DNA of 21,649 bases from Amanita rubescens (Eukaryota > Basidiomycota > Agaricomycetes > Agaricales > Amanitaceae). The notes under the pieces were generated by a model. The model was given only the letters and a program-made list of their open reading frames with translations, had not been told where the DNA came from and did not search any database. Made by a program: the position numbers and the translations under genes. This document shows, one piece after another, positions 1 through 10,503 of this stretch; the first letter of the stretch is position 1; every line of letters begins with the position of its first letter. Location: contig WION01000748.1 in assembly GCA_015039365.1 (NCBI GenBank), positions 1-21,649 of the forward strand, read 5' to 3'.

Positions 1-1416
1 ACTCCACATCAGTGCCATCTCCCGATTCGATAAGTCCAGATTACAGCCTATCGACAAACGTCAGGATATCCAAGTTATTTGGAGATTCGCGATGAAAATC
101 TAATTTTACCGAGTCTTGACATAGCCCGGGATTCAAGTTCCGAGACCATTCGTACGTTCATGGCTGTATGAACCTTTTCTTGGAGACAAGAAGCCATATT
201 ACAGGTTTCACTGCGCGGCAGCAGTCTTGTATGGGCCGCGTCCTAGCACACAAATCGTCCACGATAGCTTTTCCACGCCATTCACGTCTCTAACTCGGCT
301 AGTTTTTGCAAATGTGTATGATATCTCGATGTTGCTGTCGAGCGACGCTGGCAACACCGATAAGGCAAAGTGTTGAAATCTATTGCACTGCTATCACAGT
401 ATCCTTCGTCACCTGTCAATGTAAAGACTGGTACCGATCAAGAGCGCTTATATGTGATAGTGATCAGGATGGTCCTCGTGATTATGCATATGGCTATCAC
501 TGGCCATTCGATCCCAAGGCTGGGCCATGCATCCCTCGCATCGCACCATCGTTGCGCGCACATCCGGCAATGATGACGTTGACTGCGTCTTGGCATCACT
601 AAGGATATTCAACTCAAAACGCACACTTAGCCCAGGGATGGTGGGCATAGGACCAGCGCGCGACGAAATAGGTCGCATGGCTGTATATTTCCAACTACGG
701 ATGTGGTGCTGTGCATGTGCTAAAAACACGCAGTACGGTACAGATTGCAATAGATGATGGAGGAATGGAGCCAGCTGTACGAAAATATGCAGTGATTGGG
801 TCATAACCAAGAAAATGAAAAATTAGCAACTGAAGATTCCTCAACGCTGTGGTACGTTTTTCGGCACCGTTGATATTCCATTCGGCATCCCAGCTTCTCT
901 GCCTCGTCTGGATCAGGAATAGGAACCCCGATAGACGAAAAGGGGCTACCTTTGGTAGGCAAGTGAGGTCGTTTCTTCGCTAGACGCCTACTACCAGGGG
1001 GGGCAGTAGGCCGACCATAAGGCACCTACTCAGACTCTACACAGTCGCAATCTCGTCGGCGTAAGAGTCTCCTCGCCTGAGGATGTGTACTGTATGGCAC
1101 GGGGACCGGGGTGCGTCAAGAGCGCGCAGGACCAATGATCAGTTGACTGACGCCTAGGAACCAGATTGATCATCTTGGCAGGCCCATTGACAACATATTT
1201 GGATAATTTCTCCATTGAGTCAGCAACGTTGGTACCCCCGGCCCGGAATCTTAGGCAAGGCGGTGTAGGTGCCATGCGTATGAGAAAATCCATTCCGCTC
1301 CTACACACGCAAGACGCGCTCAGGTCGCGATCGCTAGCTTTATCACGCCTATTCTAGGCCAGATGATCAACTCGCTTCAGCGAGGCTGGCAAAACGTCCC
1401 TATCACTGTCACCTAC
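1..1416. other. No supported gene
   Basis: All six frames are interrupted often. The longest open stretches (minus 448-810, minus 801-1025, minus 1030-1308, plus 306-602) have no motif I recognise, no convincing splice context and no compositional bias of a protein. They may be chance frames or remains of an old gene or transposon. I see no LTR, terminal inverted repeat or tRNA here. Confidence 0.5.
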
Positions 1417-1529
1417 TGACGTCACTTCCTGTTCATTCCATTCTGTTTATCCACCGCCTGTCCCTTCTTTTCCTGTCGTGTACAGTCACAAGGAAAGAGT
1501 AAAAGAAAACTCAGACGAAGTTGACGTCA
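1417..1529. promoter_or_regulatory. Two perfect CRE palindromes
   Basis: The 8-bp palindrome TGACGTCA, the ATF/CREB-type bZIP site, occurs at 1417-1424 and again at 1522-1529. The stretch between and after them is pyrimidine-rich, as in many fungal core promoters. They lie about 120-230 bp before the first ATG of the plus-strand candidate at 1647. Occupancy by a bZIP factor is inference. Confidence 0.4.
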
Positions 1530-1595
1530 GGACTCAGCCTTAGTCCACGACAAATTGCTGGTCCTCTCACTCTCAGGTTCTCGCTGCTCTATCTA

Positions 1596-1644
1596 GTGAG
1601 TCGTTCATTCCTTCTAACGGATGACATCTAATTCACTACCTCAG
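1596..1644 (+). other. Possible 5'UTR intron (49 bp)
   Basis: The stretch starts GTGAGT, has CTAAC as a branch-like site, and ends CTCAG, with ATG three bases after the acceptor. The pattern suggests a transcript leader for the plus-strand candidate that follows. Without RNA data it is only a candidate. Confidence 0.3.
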
Positions 1645-1646
1645 TG

Positions 1647-2285
1647 ATGCGTACCGGATCACGTACCTCTACCACCAACCTCTTCAGCCCGGCCTACCGA
1701 TCTTTTTCCATGGTCCAAATCGAGGAATAACAGCCCGACGAATACCTATACCAGAACCCACCCACTATTCCCCAATGATATGTTCTGTGTATGCGCAGAA
1801 CGTCAGGCTGCTACTCCTGCTCCTACCCTCAGCAGGTCCTCTCCCAACGCTTCAAGCGCTGTCACCAGCAGCATAAGCAGCAATCCAGATGACTTCCTCC
1901 ACTGTGCTGAGTCTATTGGCGTCAAGGGTTCTTCATCCTCCTTCACCGCGCCCCGGCTAACGACGGTGCCCACCCAGACGACATGCTCCGTGCGCACCCA
2001 GAAGGTAGACCTGTCGGTTTCAATCCGAAGCTGGAAAAACTACCTTCGTTCAGCGGTAACGCGTTTGTAGTCGGGTTCGCTCTGGGAAAGAAGGGAAAGA
2101 AGAGTACAGATAGCGGACAGGTCACGCCGCCTTTGGGTTGCTTGTACCTATCGGCTTCTTCCTCTTCATCATTGACTGCTAGGACAGCGGGAGCTGTGGC
2201 GGAGCTTACATGGTTACGGAGATGCAACCCGGTGGATGAAGATCCGTTGGGTGAACACGAGGGAGAGAGCAGGCGTTGGAGGTAA
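1647..2285 (+). pseudogene. Possible decayed plus-strand gene, unidentified
   Basis: An ATG at 1647 follows good promoter and intron signals, but the frame closes at a TAA (1728-1730) after 27 codons and again shortly after. Other plus frames then look protein-like in turn: a Ser/Thr/Pro-rich stretch from about 1780 to 1960, then another frame from 1983 to 2285. Moving between frames like this fits a gene broken by indels, or an intron-rich gene I could not assemble. I recognise no domain. Confidence 0.22.
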
Positions 2286-2360
2286 GCCGTCGGTTGCACG
2301 GCTGGCACTGGTGAACATGAGGCTCGCATCGATCCAAGGCATGATATTTTACGTCATATT

Positions 2361-4088
2361 TTACAAGCCTGAGCTGTCCTGTAATTCCAATATACCACTA
2401 CGAATGAAAAAATTGTAATCCATAGAGTTATCCAACACGGACGTCATCCACTCAACATCGGCGATTCCCTGTAATTTATTATTTAGTGTTGTACGGAAAA
2501 GGTTTTCACGAGGAAACCTACTTGACCACTTGATATTGTCATCTTCCAAGTCCCAGCTGATATCATCGCCTTCGATGTGCCAACAATCATAATGCACGAA
2601 GTTGAAGTAGACACCATATTTTTCAGATATTTGCTGGAATACATGCGGCAGCGGTGTACGGCTGTCAAAGACTACGATTACTTGCTGTAGCTGCTCAACG
2701 AAAGGGAGCCGTTCGACAGTGCGGGATGCTAGCACGGCCGTGAACTCCTCGATGTCGTCAATCGAGTCATCAGGGGAAAACATCGTCAATGACTTAAGTC
2801 GGGGTACGAGCGATTGGATATTGGGGCGACATGTCAGATGCTCGTAGTGGAGGTGATAGCGGTGAGGACCACGACCGGAAATACGCATAGTTAAGGATTT
2901 GATATCTGGTGAGCGCTTCAAGATTGCGGGGAAAGCACCGGTTGGGTCAGAGTGCCCGATGTACAGGTTTTGGAGGGTGCACTTTGATCTGTCCAAGAAC
3001 GACGTGCCCATTGGTTCCAATCCAAAGAGCGACATGCTATCATCTATATATAGCTGCCCAAGTGAAGGACATCAGAGAACCGATAAGATCATAGGCTCCA
3101 GAGTTCGCAAAACTCTTAGACGCGGAAACGTTAAGATCGTCAATTTGTTATAATCCTCTAAAGTTCCTTTAAGTACGGGTATAACCAACTTCTCCAAATT
3201 GCGCAATGTGGGGATAATTTCGAGAAACCAGGGCTCGAGAGCGCCCGTGAGCACGAGGGTGGTTAGATTTGACCAGTCAAAGTGCCATTCCCGGACAGCA
3301 TTCGACTTGACATACGTCAAATTGGGCACGATCTTGAAACAGTCCTGGTCCAAAAAGTTTTGCGAATTTGGAGGACTTGTGCGCCAAACCTTCAGCTCAA
3401 GGGAACGCAGGTGAGGAAGACGGTCCTTTACAGGGGAGAGAATTGAACCGCCCCATTCTTGGAGAGCCGAGATTGAGACGTCCAACCATCGCGCCGATTC
3501 TGGGATAAACACCTGGAGAATATCCGTTTCGAACGCAACCTGTATGTTGAAAGAAAACAGTTGCCCTCGATTACACTCCAGGAAAACCTTGGCCATAGCA
3601 ACGATATCATTAACTGATGTGTCATATAATTTCCAGTCCTTGAATAGGTGGAACGTGCTCCAGAATTCGGTACTCATCGATCGAAACACTGTCCGCCACG
3701 CAGAGCAGATGTGACCCAGACACCACGGAAAGTCGATAGAATGACCGTTGGTGAATATGTGCAACGGGCATGAGAAATACTTGAAAATTTCTTGAATAAT
3801 ATCCATGGGCGCGGACTGCCATGCTGCGATAGCACTAGTGTCTGAAGAACCTCCAAGTCTATTGTGAGTTATCAGACCATGAAAATGAAGAAGTGCTACA
3901 CTCACACTCATGATGTCACAGAAAGGGTCACGTTCAATGGTGGCTTCAGTCCCGCAGTCGTCCGTGTCAATCATTGAAATATTGAACATAGGAACGTGGC
4001 CCTGAGAAGCTCGTTGAACGTGAACACGTAAGGCCCGCTGTTTCCGTCGCTCGTGGCTCTGACTGTTGGAGTCGTAGTACGCAGACAA
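2361..4088 (-). pseudogene. F-box/LRR protein gene with one in-frame stop
   Basis: A single minus-strand frame runs from ATG at 4088 to the stop at 2361 and is interrupted only by a TGA at 3072-3074 (338 codons, TGA, 236 codons). Near residues 92-140 it has an agaric-type F-box: SAPMDIIQEIFKYFSCP, then LGHICSAWRTVFRSMSTEFW. Leucine-rich segments follow (LPHLRSLELKVW, LTTLVLTGALEP, FPRLRVLRTLEP). After the TGA the same frame continues as CPSLGQLYIDDS, which is what the repeat should contain, so the break looks like one nonsense mutation. F-box proteins of this type are expected to be SCF ubiquitin-ligase substrate receptors; the target is unknown. The only GT-AG pair spanning the TGA gives a 27-nt intron, which is too short. 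It could be a recent pseudogene, a sequence error, or two shortened proteins. Confidence 0.75.
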
Positions 4089-4341
4089 GTACGTATTTAC
4101 TTGCTGTATGCGCGTTCGTTAGCTGACGCTCTTCGAGATGTAACCGCCTTCGCCTGTATCGCACCGCACTACGTGAAGACTTTTAAAAAAACAGGCAAAC
4201 GAAGAAAGCGAAAACAGGGAACGAGCCAGACCAAGCGAAAGTCGACGGCTCCCAGTCTTCTCGAGCTCAGCTACTCGCTCTCTACCGGGATGCCTCTCTT
4301 CAGCTTCCATCTTTAACGTCTGCGTCCTCGCCTCAAAGCCT

Positions 4342-4824
4342 TCATCCTCTCGGAGCTATACGACGACGTTTATCCCCCAGGTGGAGATGGTTCATCGTGC
4401 CAGAGTCTTGAACTTCTGGGCTTTCTATGCTGAGTAAAGGGAAGGGTACAAGGCAGCGGAGAAGTTTCAGAAACCTCACCCGGTCGAACTCCCCTCTATT
4501 CAAGGGCGAAAAAGAGGAGGAGTCTGCGCGGTATTCTGTTTTCCTCCCTGACACTCGACCTAGAGTCAGTGTTAAATCGTGTTTGCATTGCCCAACGCGG
4601 ATGCTACCTTTCTGGAGAACTTGAAGAACGGGCGGGTGGTCGTCAAACCGGTCGGACGGTGGTGGCATCTCCTTCTGTGAAGGGATCCTCGAAGTAACAG
4701 ATGGCTTCAAGTTTGGCAAAGCATTGGGGAGATGGATTGAACTCGCTGAGGTACATTCATTATTTGAGATCTCTTTTAGACGGGAACTGACGTGGAGCAC
4801 TATAGAACGCATACAATCCTTCAC
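4342..4824 (-). CDS. Hypothetical ORF, 160 residues, doubtful
   Basis: This is the longest uninterrupted frame between the F-box gene and the G-alpha gene. The product is basic, has no signal peptide or membrane segment, and contains no motif I know. Short plus-strand stretches over the same interval also look protein-like (for example around 4590-4680), so the minus frame may be a shadow of a decayed plus-strand gene. No splice sites or start context decide between these. Confidence 0.18.
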   Translation of the reverse strand: MKDCMRSIVLHVSSRLKEISNNECTSASSIHLPNALPNLKPSVTSRIPSQKEMPPPSDRFDDHPPVLQVLQKGSIRVGQCKHDLTLTLGRVSGRKTEYRADSSSFSPLNRGEFDRVRFLKLLRCLVPFPLLSIESPEVQDSGTMNHLHLGDKRRRIAPRG

Positions 4825-5217
4825 GCAGCACTACTACCCTCTCATCAACTCGTTGCGTATGCCTACGGCGTTCTTCTGACAACTTTTTTCTGTCACCACG
4901 CTCATCGAGTAGTCCACGCAAAAATTACATTTCTGGCGTAACCCTACTTAGTACTCATCTTCCGGACCTTGATCCATTCCGATGCTTCTCTTAGCTCCTG
5001 TTGGCCACTATATTACGGTAGCAGCAAACAATGATAAAAAGTCCCCAACCCTGATCGATCCTCATTCTCAAGCGGATATATTGACATTCGGTGCCAGATT
5101 GAATGCTAATTAATTCCTCAGTCCTTATGTATCAATTACAAGACATGCCTCCTGCTGCTACGAGAGCAATATATAGTTAACTTTCAGAATGAAGGGTATA
5201 TGTGCTCTAAGTGATTA
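4825..5217. other. Intergenic, AT-rich, downstream of G-alpha
   Basis: All frames are closed. It contains AT-rich runs around 5100-5180 and is the likely 3' flank of the minus-strand G-alpha gene. I see no repeat or RNA gene. Confidence 0.5.
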
Positions 5218-7207
5218 TCATAAAACCATCTCTGCATCTCTAAGATGTTCCCGAAGAATTCCGTCTTTAACTGTATGTATATATGGTCAGTCGATAGCAA
5301 TTACAACGAAAAAGTGCGACGTACCAGCAACTAACGTCGAGGCGGTTGCCTTCATGTCCTGTGTATAACGAACGATTCAGCTTCTTCCCGCATTCACGAG
5401 TTTAACAGAACGCGCACAATGACAGATGTGGGATAAAAGTAGCCAGTTCTCTGCGGTTAGGCGAGCTCTTCATGGCATCATTGAATTTACGTTTCAGGTC
5501 TAATACGCAATGTAAGTATCTTGACGACTTGTCAGAAGTGAATCATGTCGCACATTTGATAAACGTTGCTGCGTCGTTTGGCTTATCTCCGTAACCGGAG
5601 AGGTACATGGAAAGCTGTGCCCCGTTCTGTATCTTTTGTTTGAGTATATCGCATTTGTTCAGGAAGAGGATCAATGTTGCTTTTGTGAGCAATTTTGACT
5701 CGCAAATCGCCTTCCACAGAAGTAAAGAGTCTTCTAGACGGTTGACCTTGACGTCCTCTGACAGCTGCTCGTCAAACGCTGAACGGCTAAGGAAAGATGT
5801 CAAGAACTATAATAAAGCGGATTCCGCAATAAGGAACTCACGAGCAACTGTGAAAAGACGACATTTAGGACGATCCAAGAAAAGAGAGACGAACGCTTAC
5901 GAAATATGATGGCGTTCACGGTGTCGAAAAAGGGTAACCAAGCATTTCTCTAAGTATAACGGTCGTCACTCGGTGATCGGCAAGGACAGACGTGGTAACG
6001 TACAACCGTTCTGGCGCCTCCAACATCATAGAAACACCAATCCCGTGACGTAGTCACTGTAAGGGATATGTCAGTACAAATTTATCGCAAAGGCATAGGT
6101 TGAATTACGACTTGAACCACTCCCCATGTGTATCTTGTACTCTTGAACCCCGACCGTCCGAAGACGGGCCCGAAGAATATCATCGTCTGTGGGTTCATAT
6201 TCCCGCGTAGCTATCCGATCGAGATCAGGAAGGAAACTGTCAAACGGTGAGAGAGTGATATTTCGGTATGAGCCCATCCACGTACAATCCGGCCGTGTGC
6301 TCCAAATACACCCTTTTCTTCCGCAGTAACGCTCTGACTGACTCGTCCCCCCACAACGATTTCATATCTCCCCGGAAACTTGCTATAATTTCCGTTGGCT
6401 GGTCTGGCCGGGCTGCAGCTATATCCGGGAGACGTCGTCCTTCATTAGGTGCAGGTTTTGTAACAGTTTTCAAGATGTCGTTCCATTTCCGTACGACAAA
6501 CTCCTTGCGATGGGTAGTCGGAAGATCGAAAGGCGTTGCATAGAGGTTGATGATATTCTCTTCTCGAACCTCTTCCGAAGCCGCGCCAAGACGTAATTTC
6601 AACTCCGTTTCAACCGTGCGCAGCGGCCCCAGTCTCAGGAGGAGCATGCGAATGGTTTCGGAAAGTTGAACAGAACTCTGCGCAGCTGAGGGCGCGTCGG
6701 GATCCTTCTTTGACTCTCTTAGAGATACACGATCGTTGTCCAGCTCCGCTTGGACCGTATCGACGATAATTAGCACAGATCGGATAAGGTTGAGGTGAAT
6801 GACCGAACGCCACGCCGCGCGTTCTTGAGTCCATTCTTGATGGGCATACTTTACTCGTATGTCTTGCAGTAAAGCGTCATTCCTTGTGATACGATCAAAA
6901 AGAGCCAAACGCTTGCTTACTTTTCAGAGTTGTCGATTTTCCTGTGAGAAAAAAAATTGATATGGCGATAATCGTCAAGGGACTGCGGCAGTCACGCACC
7001 ACTCTCGGCTTGACCGAGCAACAGTACTCTCACTATCTGCTTCTTTTTGAGAGCCGCTCGTTCCCGTTTGAGTTCCTCGTCAATCAAGTCACTGATCTTC
7101 TTCGCTTCAGTTTCTTTCTGCTCTCGAGCCAGCTTTTGCTCTATCGTCTCGTGGGGAGGCGGTAACATGAGCACACTCAAAGGGTCGACGTCTGAGAAGA
7201 TGCCCAT
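5218..7207 (-). CDS. Heterotrimeric G-protein alpha subunit, large agaric type, with two frame breaks
   Basis: Assembled as 11 exons: 7000-7207, 6921-6941, 6286-6862, 6109-6236, 6004-6056, 5901-5949, 5842-5847, 5554-5786, 5418-5499, 5325-5358, 5218-5270, all with GT-AG introns of 49-59 bp. The GTPase motifs appear in order: P-loop GQAESGKSTTLK split by intron 1, switch I with the catalytic Arg (RARLRTVGVQEY), switch II DVGGART, NKCD, then YFYPTSVI as the base-contact loop, and a C-terminus LREHLRDAEMVL. At about 480 residues it is longer than classical G-alpha (about 350); the helical domain in exon 3 is enlarged. It would couple a receptor to downstream signalling at the membrane. Two one-base gaps disturb the frame: at the join of the 6-nt exon with 5786, and in exon 9 near 5445-5458. 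Everything else is conserved, so it is either a young pseudogene or carries sequence errors. Confidence 0.8.
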
Positions 7208-7879
7208 TTTGTCCGGAAACGCTTGCTAGGCCCAGGCGCCGAGGGGGACGTGTGTAATGATGATACAAGAGATGTTATTTAAACCTGAATGAGTGGAATA
7301 CGGCGTCAGCTCATAGCCCAAGGCAACGGTAACGAGCATCAATATCACTATCAGAAGCCAAGCCTCGAACCCTCGTCGGCCAGGGAAAGAGGTTGTTTAC
7401 ATAAGAGCAAGACTTACGATTGTTGGATAGTTTGCGGTCGAGGAAGCGAGTATGAACGTTGAAAAGAGGAACGAGGCGGAAGAATGGAGATTATCAAAAT
7501 ATTAGAAATGTTATGTGAAAAGAGAAGACACGTCGTCAACGGAATCTGGTCGCCCTGATTCGATGCCCCCCAGCCGGGGGTGAAACTTGAATTGGCAATG
7601 TTAGCCCGAGTAAGCACTCCCCAGATATAATGTGAATGACATTGAATGTTGTTTTGAGTTTCAGACTAAGACTAAGACTGATTGCGTGCTAGTACAAAGA
7701 ATATGGAGCACATTTGGGGATGGGAAGTAAATGCTTCTGTAGTGCTCGGACCCTGATTATTTTTGTTCGTAAGCCGTAATATTACTATATTTGTGCGCAC
7801 GATAGGTTCGGATGTTTATAAATGTCATTGACCTGAGAAACAGTGGAATATCAAGGGTCGATATGTAATGCAGGGGTTA
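7208..7879. other. Intergenic between VPS74 and G-alpha
   Basis: This holds the 3' flank of VPS74 and the promoter of the G-alpha gene, both read on the minus strand. Pyrimidine-rich stretches on the minus strand around 7430-7500 fit a core promoter. The minus frame at 7414-7617 (67 codons) has no recognisable motif and I do not call it. I see no repeats. Confidence 0.5.
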
Positions 7880-9132
7880 TCAAAGCAAAGAATCGAGTTT
7901 TGAAAGCACCTCAAGCACACCGGCTATCAGCTCAAACCCAACATCGTCATCACCGTCCGTAGTCTCCTTCCGCACCTCCGCGATAAGACCTAGCACCGAT
8001 TCACGCCCAGTCGGTTCGCCTCCTGAAGCGATACGACCGGCGGCCAACGCCTGTCTCCGCCTTGCTGTTGACGAATTGGGGGCGTCCCCACCACCCAAAG
8101 GCCAGCACGAGAATTCGGCAAGAATCTCGTCCGCTCTCGCGAAGGCTGCTTCCCGTTCTTCGTACCCTAACCGGCCAAAGGCGTTATCCAACACGTTGGC
8201 CGTGTACCCGGCACAGACTAGACAGACTGCTCTTGCAACTCTGCATTGAATGCCCTCCTTATTCAGCGCGGAGGGTGGTATAGCTGACGTTGTTGATGTA
8301 AGAAGGCTGACAATTCGGTTGATAATGGCCTCCTTCGTCCGTACATCTGCAACAGGATGTGTAGCCATATCGAACAGGAGGAAATTACGTTTCTCTGTCC
8401 GGAGCACGCCTTTATCAACTAGGCCTTTTGCGAGTCGTTCTCGAACTTGTTTTAGTTGGTATCCAATTTTCATGACATTCCATGTTTCTCCTGTATACAA
8501 AACGTGAGTTGTAGGATGGTCGAGTAGGGAAGACTCACCGCTTAGAAGATCAATCCAACTGTTAATGCTGAGCTTGTCATGTTCTTGCCCTTTCATCATT
8601 CGCAACGCTTCATCCAGTATCGTTTCTCCTGTCTGTCGATCATCTACCACCTCCACCGTCCGGTCGGCCAAGGGTGTCCGCCGCCGATTCGGATCGCGCA
8701 CGAGCGCAATGCGTCGCCTCAGAGCAAGTTCTATCAGTATACAGCCTCGTAAAGCATAAGATATATTATCATTCCAGAATGAAAGATATCCCTATTTCTC
8801 TGGTTAAGACACGCAGAGCGTCGGGTTAAGCGATAGGCCCGCACCTGTTTGTCCTTGATGCCTATGAGTAAAACCTCCTCCATGATAGTGAGCTTAGGCA
8901 TCTTTCCTCCCACTTTTGCCTCCTCTGATGCATCTTGGGTAAGGTCTCGGGGGTCGAACGCGATTCTGCTACCGCCTTCGAATGCGGAGCCGGCGTGGGT
9001 TGGTACGGAGTGGTTTGTGGGCGGTGAGTTTTTGCGGATGCTTCCATTGCTTGAAGGAGGAGTTTGTTCGTCGTCACGGAGAGAAGAAGAGGTATTTGTG
9101 ACGCGCCGTCGAGAAAGACCAGCAGAGGACAT
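7880..9132 (-). CDS. VPS74: Vps74/GOLPH3 (GPP34 domain) Golgi PI4P effector
   Basis: Three exons, 8845-9132, 8539-8791 and 7880-8490, give 383 residues; the introns are 53 and 48 bp. The second intron is in frame and open, so a naive translation would insert 16 residues into LLSG|ETWNVMKIGY. Vps74 binds phosphatidylinositol-4-phosphate on Golgi membranes and links glycosyltransferase tails to COPI. Visible family features are: the N-terminal RRR cluster (residues 8-10) that contacts coatomer in yeast; LTIMEEVLLIGIKDKQGYLSF; the WNDNISYALRGC stretch near the lipid pocket; QLKQVRERLAKGLVDKGVLR; FLLFDMATHP; and the C-terminus ending in KLDSLL. The last residues match the yeast pattern closely. 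The N-terminal tail is Ser/Pro-rich and variable, as usual. The start is the first ATG before the RRR cluster. The gene is intact. Confidence 0.96.
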
Positions 9133-10503
9133 TTCAGTTGGAAGCGGTCGACCGCAGCCTCCGCTGTGCTAATTCTCCCACGTGGCATTCAAGCTCCTGT
9201 CATTTACATTCAAGTTCAAACGTTCAAGTTTAATATTATTACTCTACGAGGTCCTGGTCCCAAGTAACATATATCTGACTTCGTTCATATTCTCAATTAT
9301 GTCTCGCTGCGGCCGTAACTAACCAAACATATCCAACACAGCTTCACAGACTTTATTTGGCTCCGCAGTGAACGGATCCCGACAAGTCGCTCGTCGCCGA
9401 AATCCTTTCTCATACTAAACCATTTACAGGACGCGGTATGTCATTTTGCTTCGAATGTTCACCTTTGACTTGGCAGGGTCATTCAATGCGGCGTTTAAGA
9501 GACTATTTACGTTGTTGTTAGACGCAAACGGTTCCGAGTCTCGACGCGAGCGAGACTCGATCGGATAGGGATAGTATGAATGTCGAGATCATCAGCATAC
9601 TTCTGATGCGCCGTTAAAATGGTTTTTTTTCGGGCAGAGCGGTAAGAAATGGACCTGCTGCTATGAAAGTTGCTGACGCGTCAATTTGAAGTTGAGGGAT
9701 TTCCATGCAAGGATATGTGCCGTTCCATGCCCTGATGACTGCTCATGGGTACGAGTACATCGCATATGGCCATGCACCCAATATCTTGTACAAGCTGGAT
9801 GTGGGCAATCGAGACTTATGGTGAGTACGCCAATTTCCTAACTTGTAACCGATCGTATTAATGTTACCAGAGCTCAAGTATTTAGACTACCCGTCAATTC
9901 ATTATTCATTACATGGACGTGGCTCCAGCTAACTCGTGAACGGAATCAACGCAAAGTGGCGGTGGAATTACGCGATTCGAATTGGGCGCGATGGCTCCTA
10001 TCTTCGTAGTGTGTTGTACACGGCTATGACATAAACCCATTACATATCCTCGAAATGGGTATTTGTGCCTTGGTCAGTATAACCCAATGGTGAAAGATAA
10101 GTTTTCCAATTCAACTTGCTATTCACCCCGCTTTTAGTTATACGAGGGATCAAGAGCTCTGGCGGACTTGCGGGTTACATGGAGTCGGAATTAGCGGGCG
10201 AGTCCCTGCGATAGCGGTGCCAAAATAGAGGAAAGTCGCATGGTATCTATGGCGTTGGCGAGGCTAACTTTGATTGATGGAGGTGGTGGCCGGCACCGCT
10301 GTTGCTCCAGGTTGACTGACCTAATTTGTATCGAATATCATGATGAACCCTCGCTTCTTATTGCCACCCCTATCACCTGGTTATGCTGTACGTAGGTTCT
10401 AAATCGAGTTACTGGCTCATCAACATAGAGGTCATCTAACATTATTATCATACTTGAGTAAAGGCTCGTCAGTAACTTGAAAGTTGGGCTCTGTATATCC
10501 TCT
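9133..10503. other. Gene-poor interval with VPS74 promoter
   Basis: The part next to 9133 must hold the VPS74 promoter. No frame beyond about 65 codons is open from 9268 to 10337. A plus-strand gene remnant is listed separately at 9705-10009. Around 10130-10330 there are weak matches to the signal-exon and promoter part of the secreted-protein relics (an ACGAGGGATCA-like block and a CGCATGGTATCT-like block also present near 11199), so an older relic copy may lie here. Confidence 0.4.
9705..10009 (+). pseudogene. Remnant of an unidentified plus-strand gene
   Basis: An open stretch starts at ATG 9705 (MQGYVPFHALMTAHGYEY...) and reaches a good donor at 9821 (GTGAGT). A 50-bp intron with CTAAC and a CAG acceptor ends at 9870, and a second open stretch of 45 codons follows to TAG at 10007-10009. 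Joining the two makes TG+A, a stop, exactly at the junction, so the gene appears broken there. I do not recognise the protein. It could be chance, but two protein-like stretches with correct splice signals in between are suggestive. Confidence 0.25.

Noticed and set aside
1..1416. Transposon or retroelement
   Set aside because: No terminal repeats, no reverse transcriptase, integrase or transposase motif was found in any frame.
3044..3070. 27-nt GT-AG segment around the F-box TGA as an intron
   Set aside because: It is far shorter than any other intron here (43-98 bp), and removing it would delete conserved LRR residues (CPSLGQ).
8491..8538. Reading VPS74 through this in-frame stretch as coding
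   Set aside because: It has GTGAGT and TACAG ends, and the 16 extra residues would split the highly conserved LLSGETW segment.
9705..10009. Oligopeptide-transporter fragment
   Set aside because: The resemblance is limited to a few aromatic and Lys/Leu positions recalled from memory, too weak to name a family.
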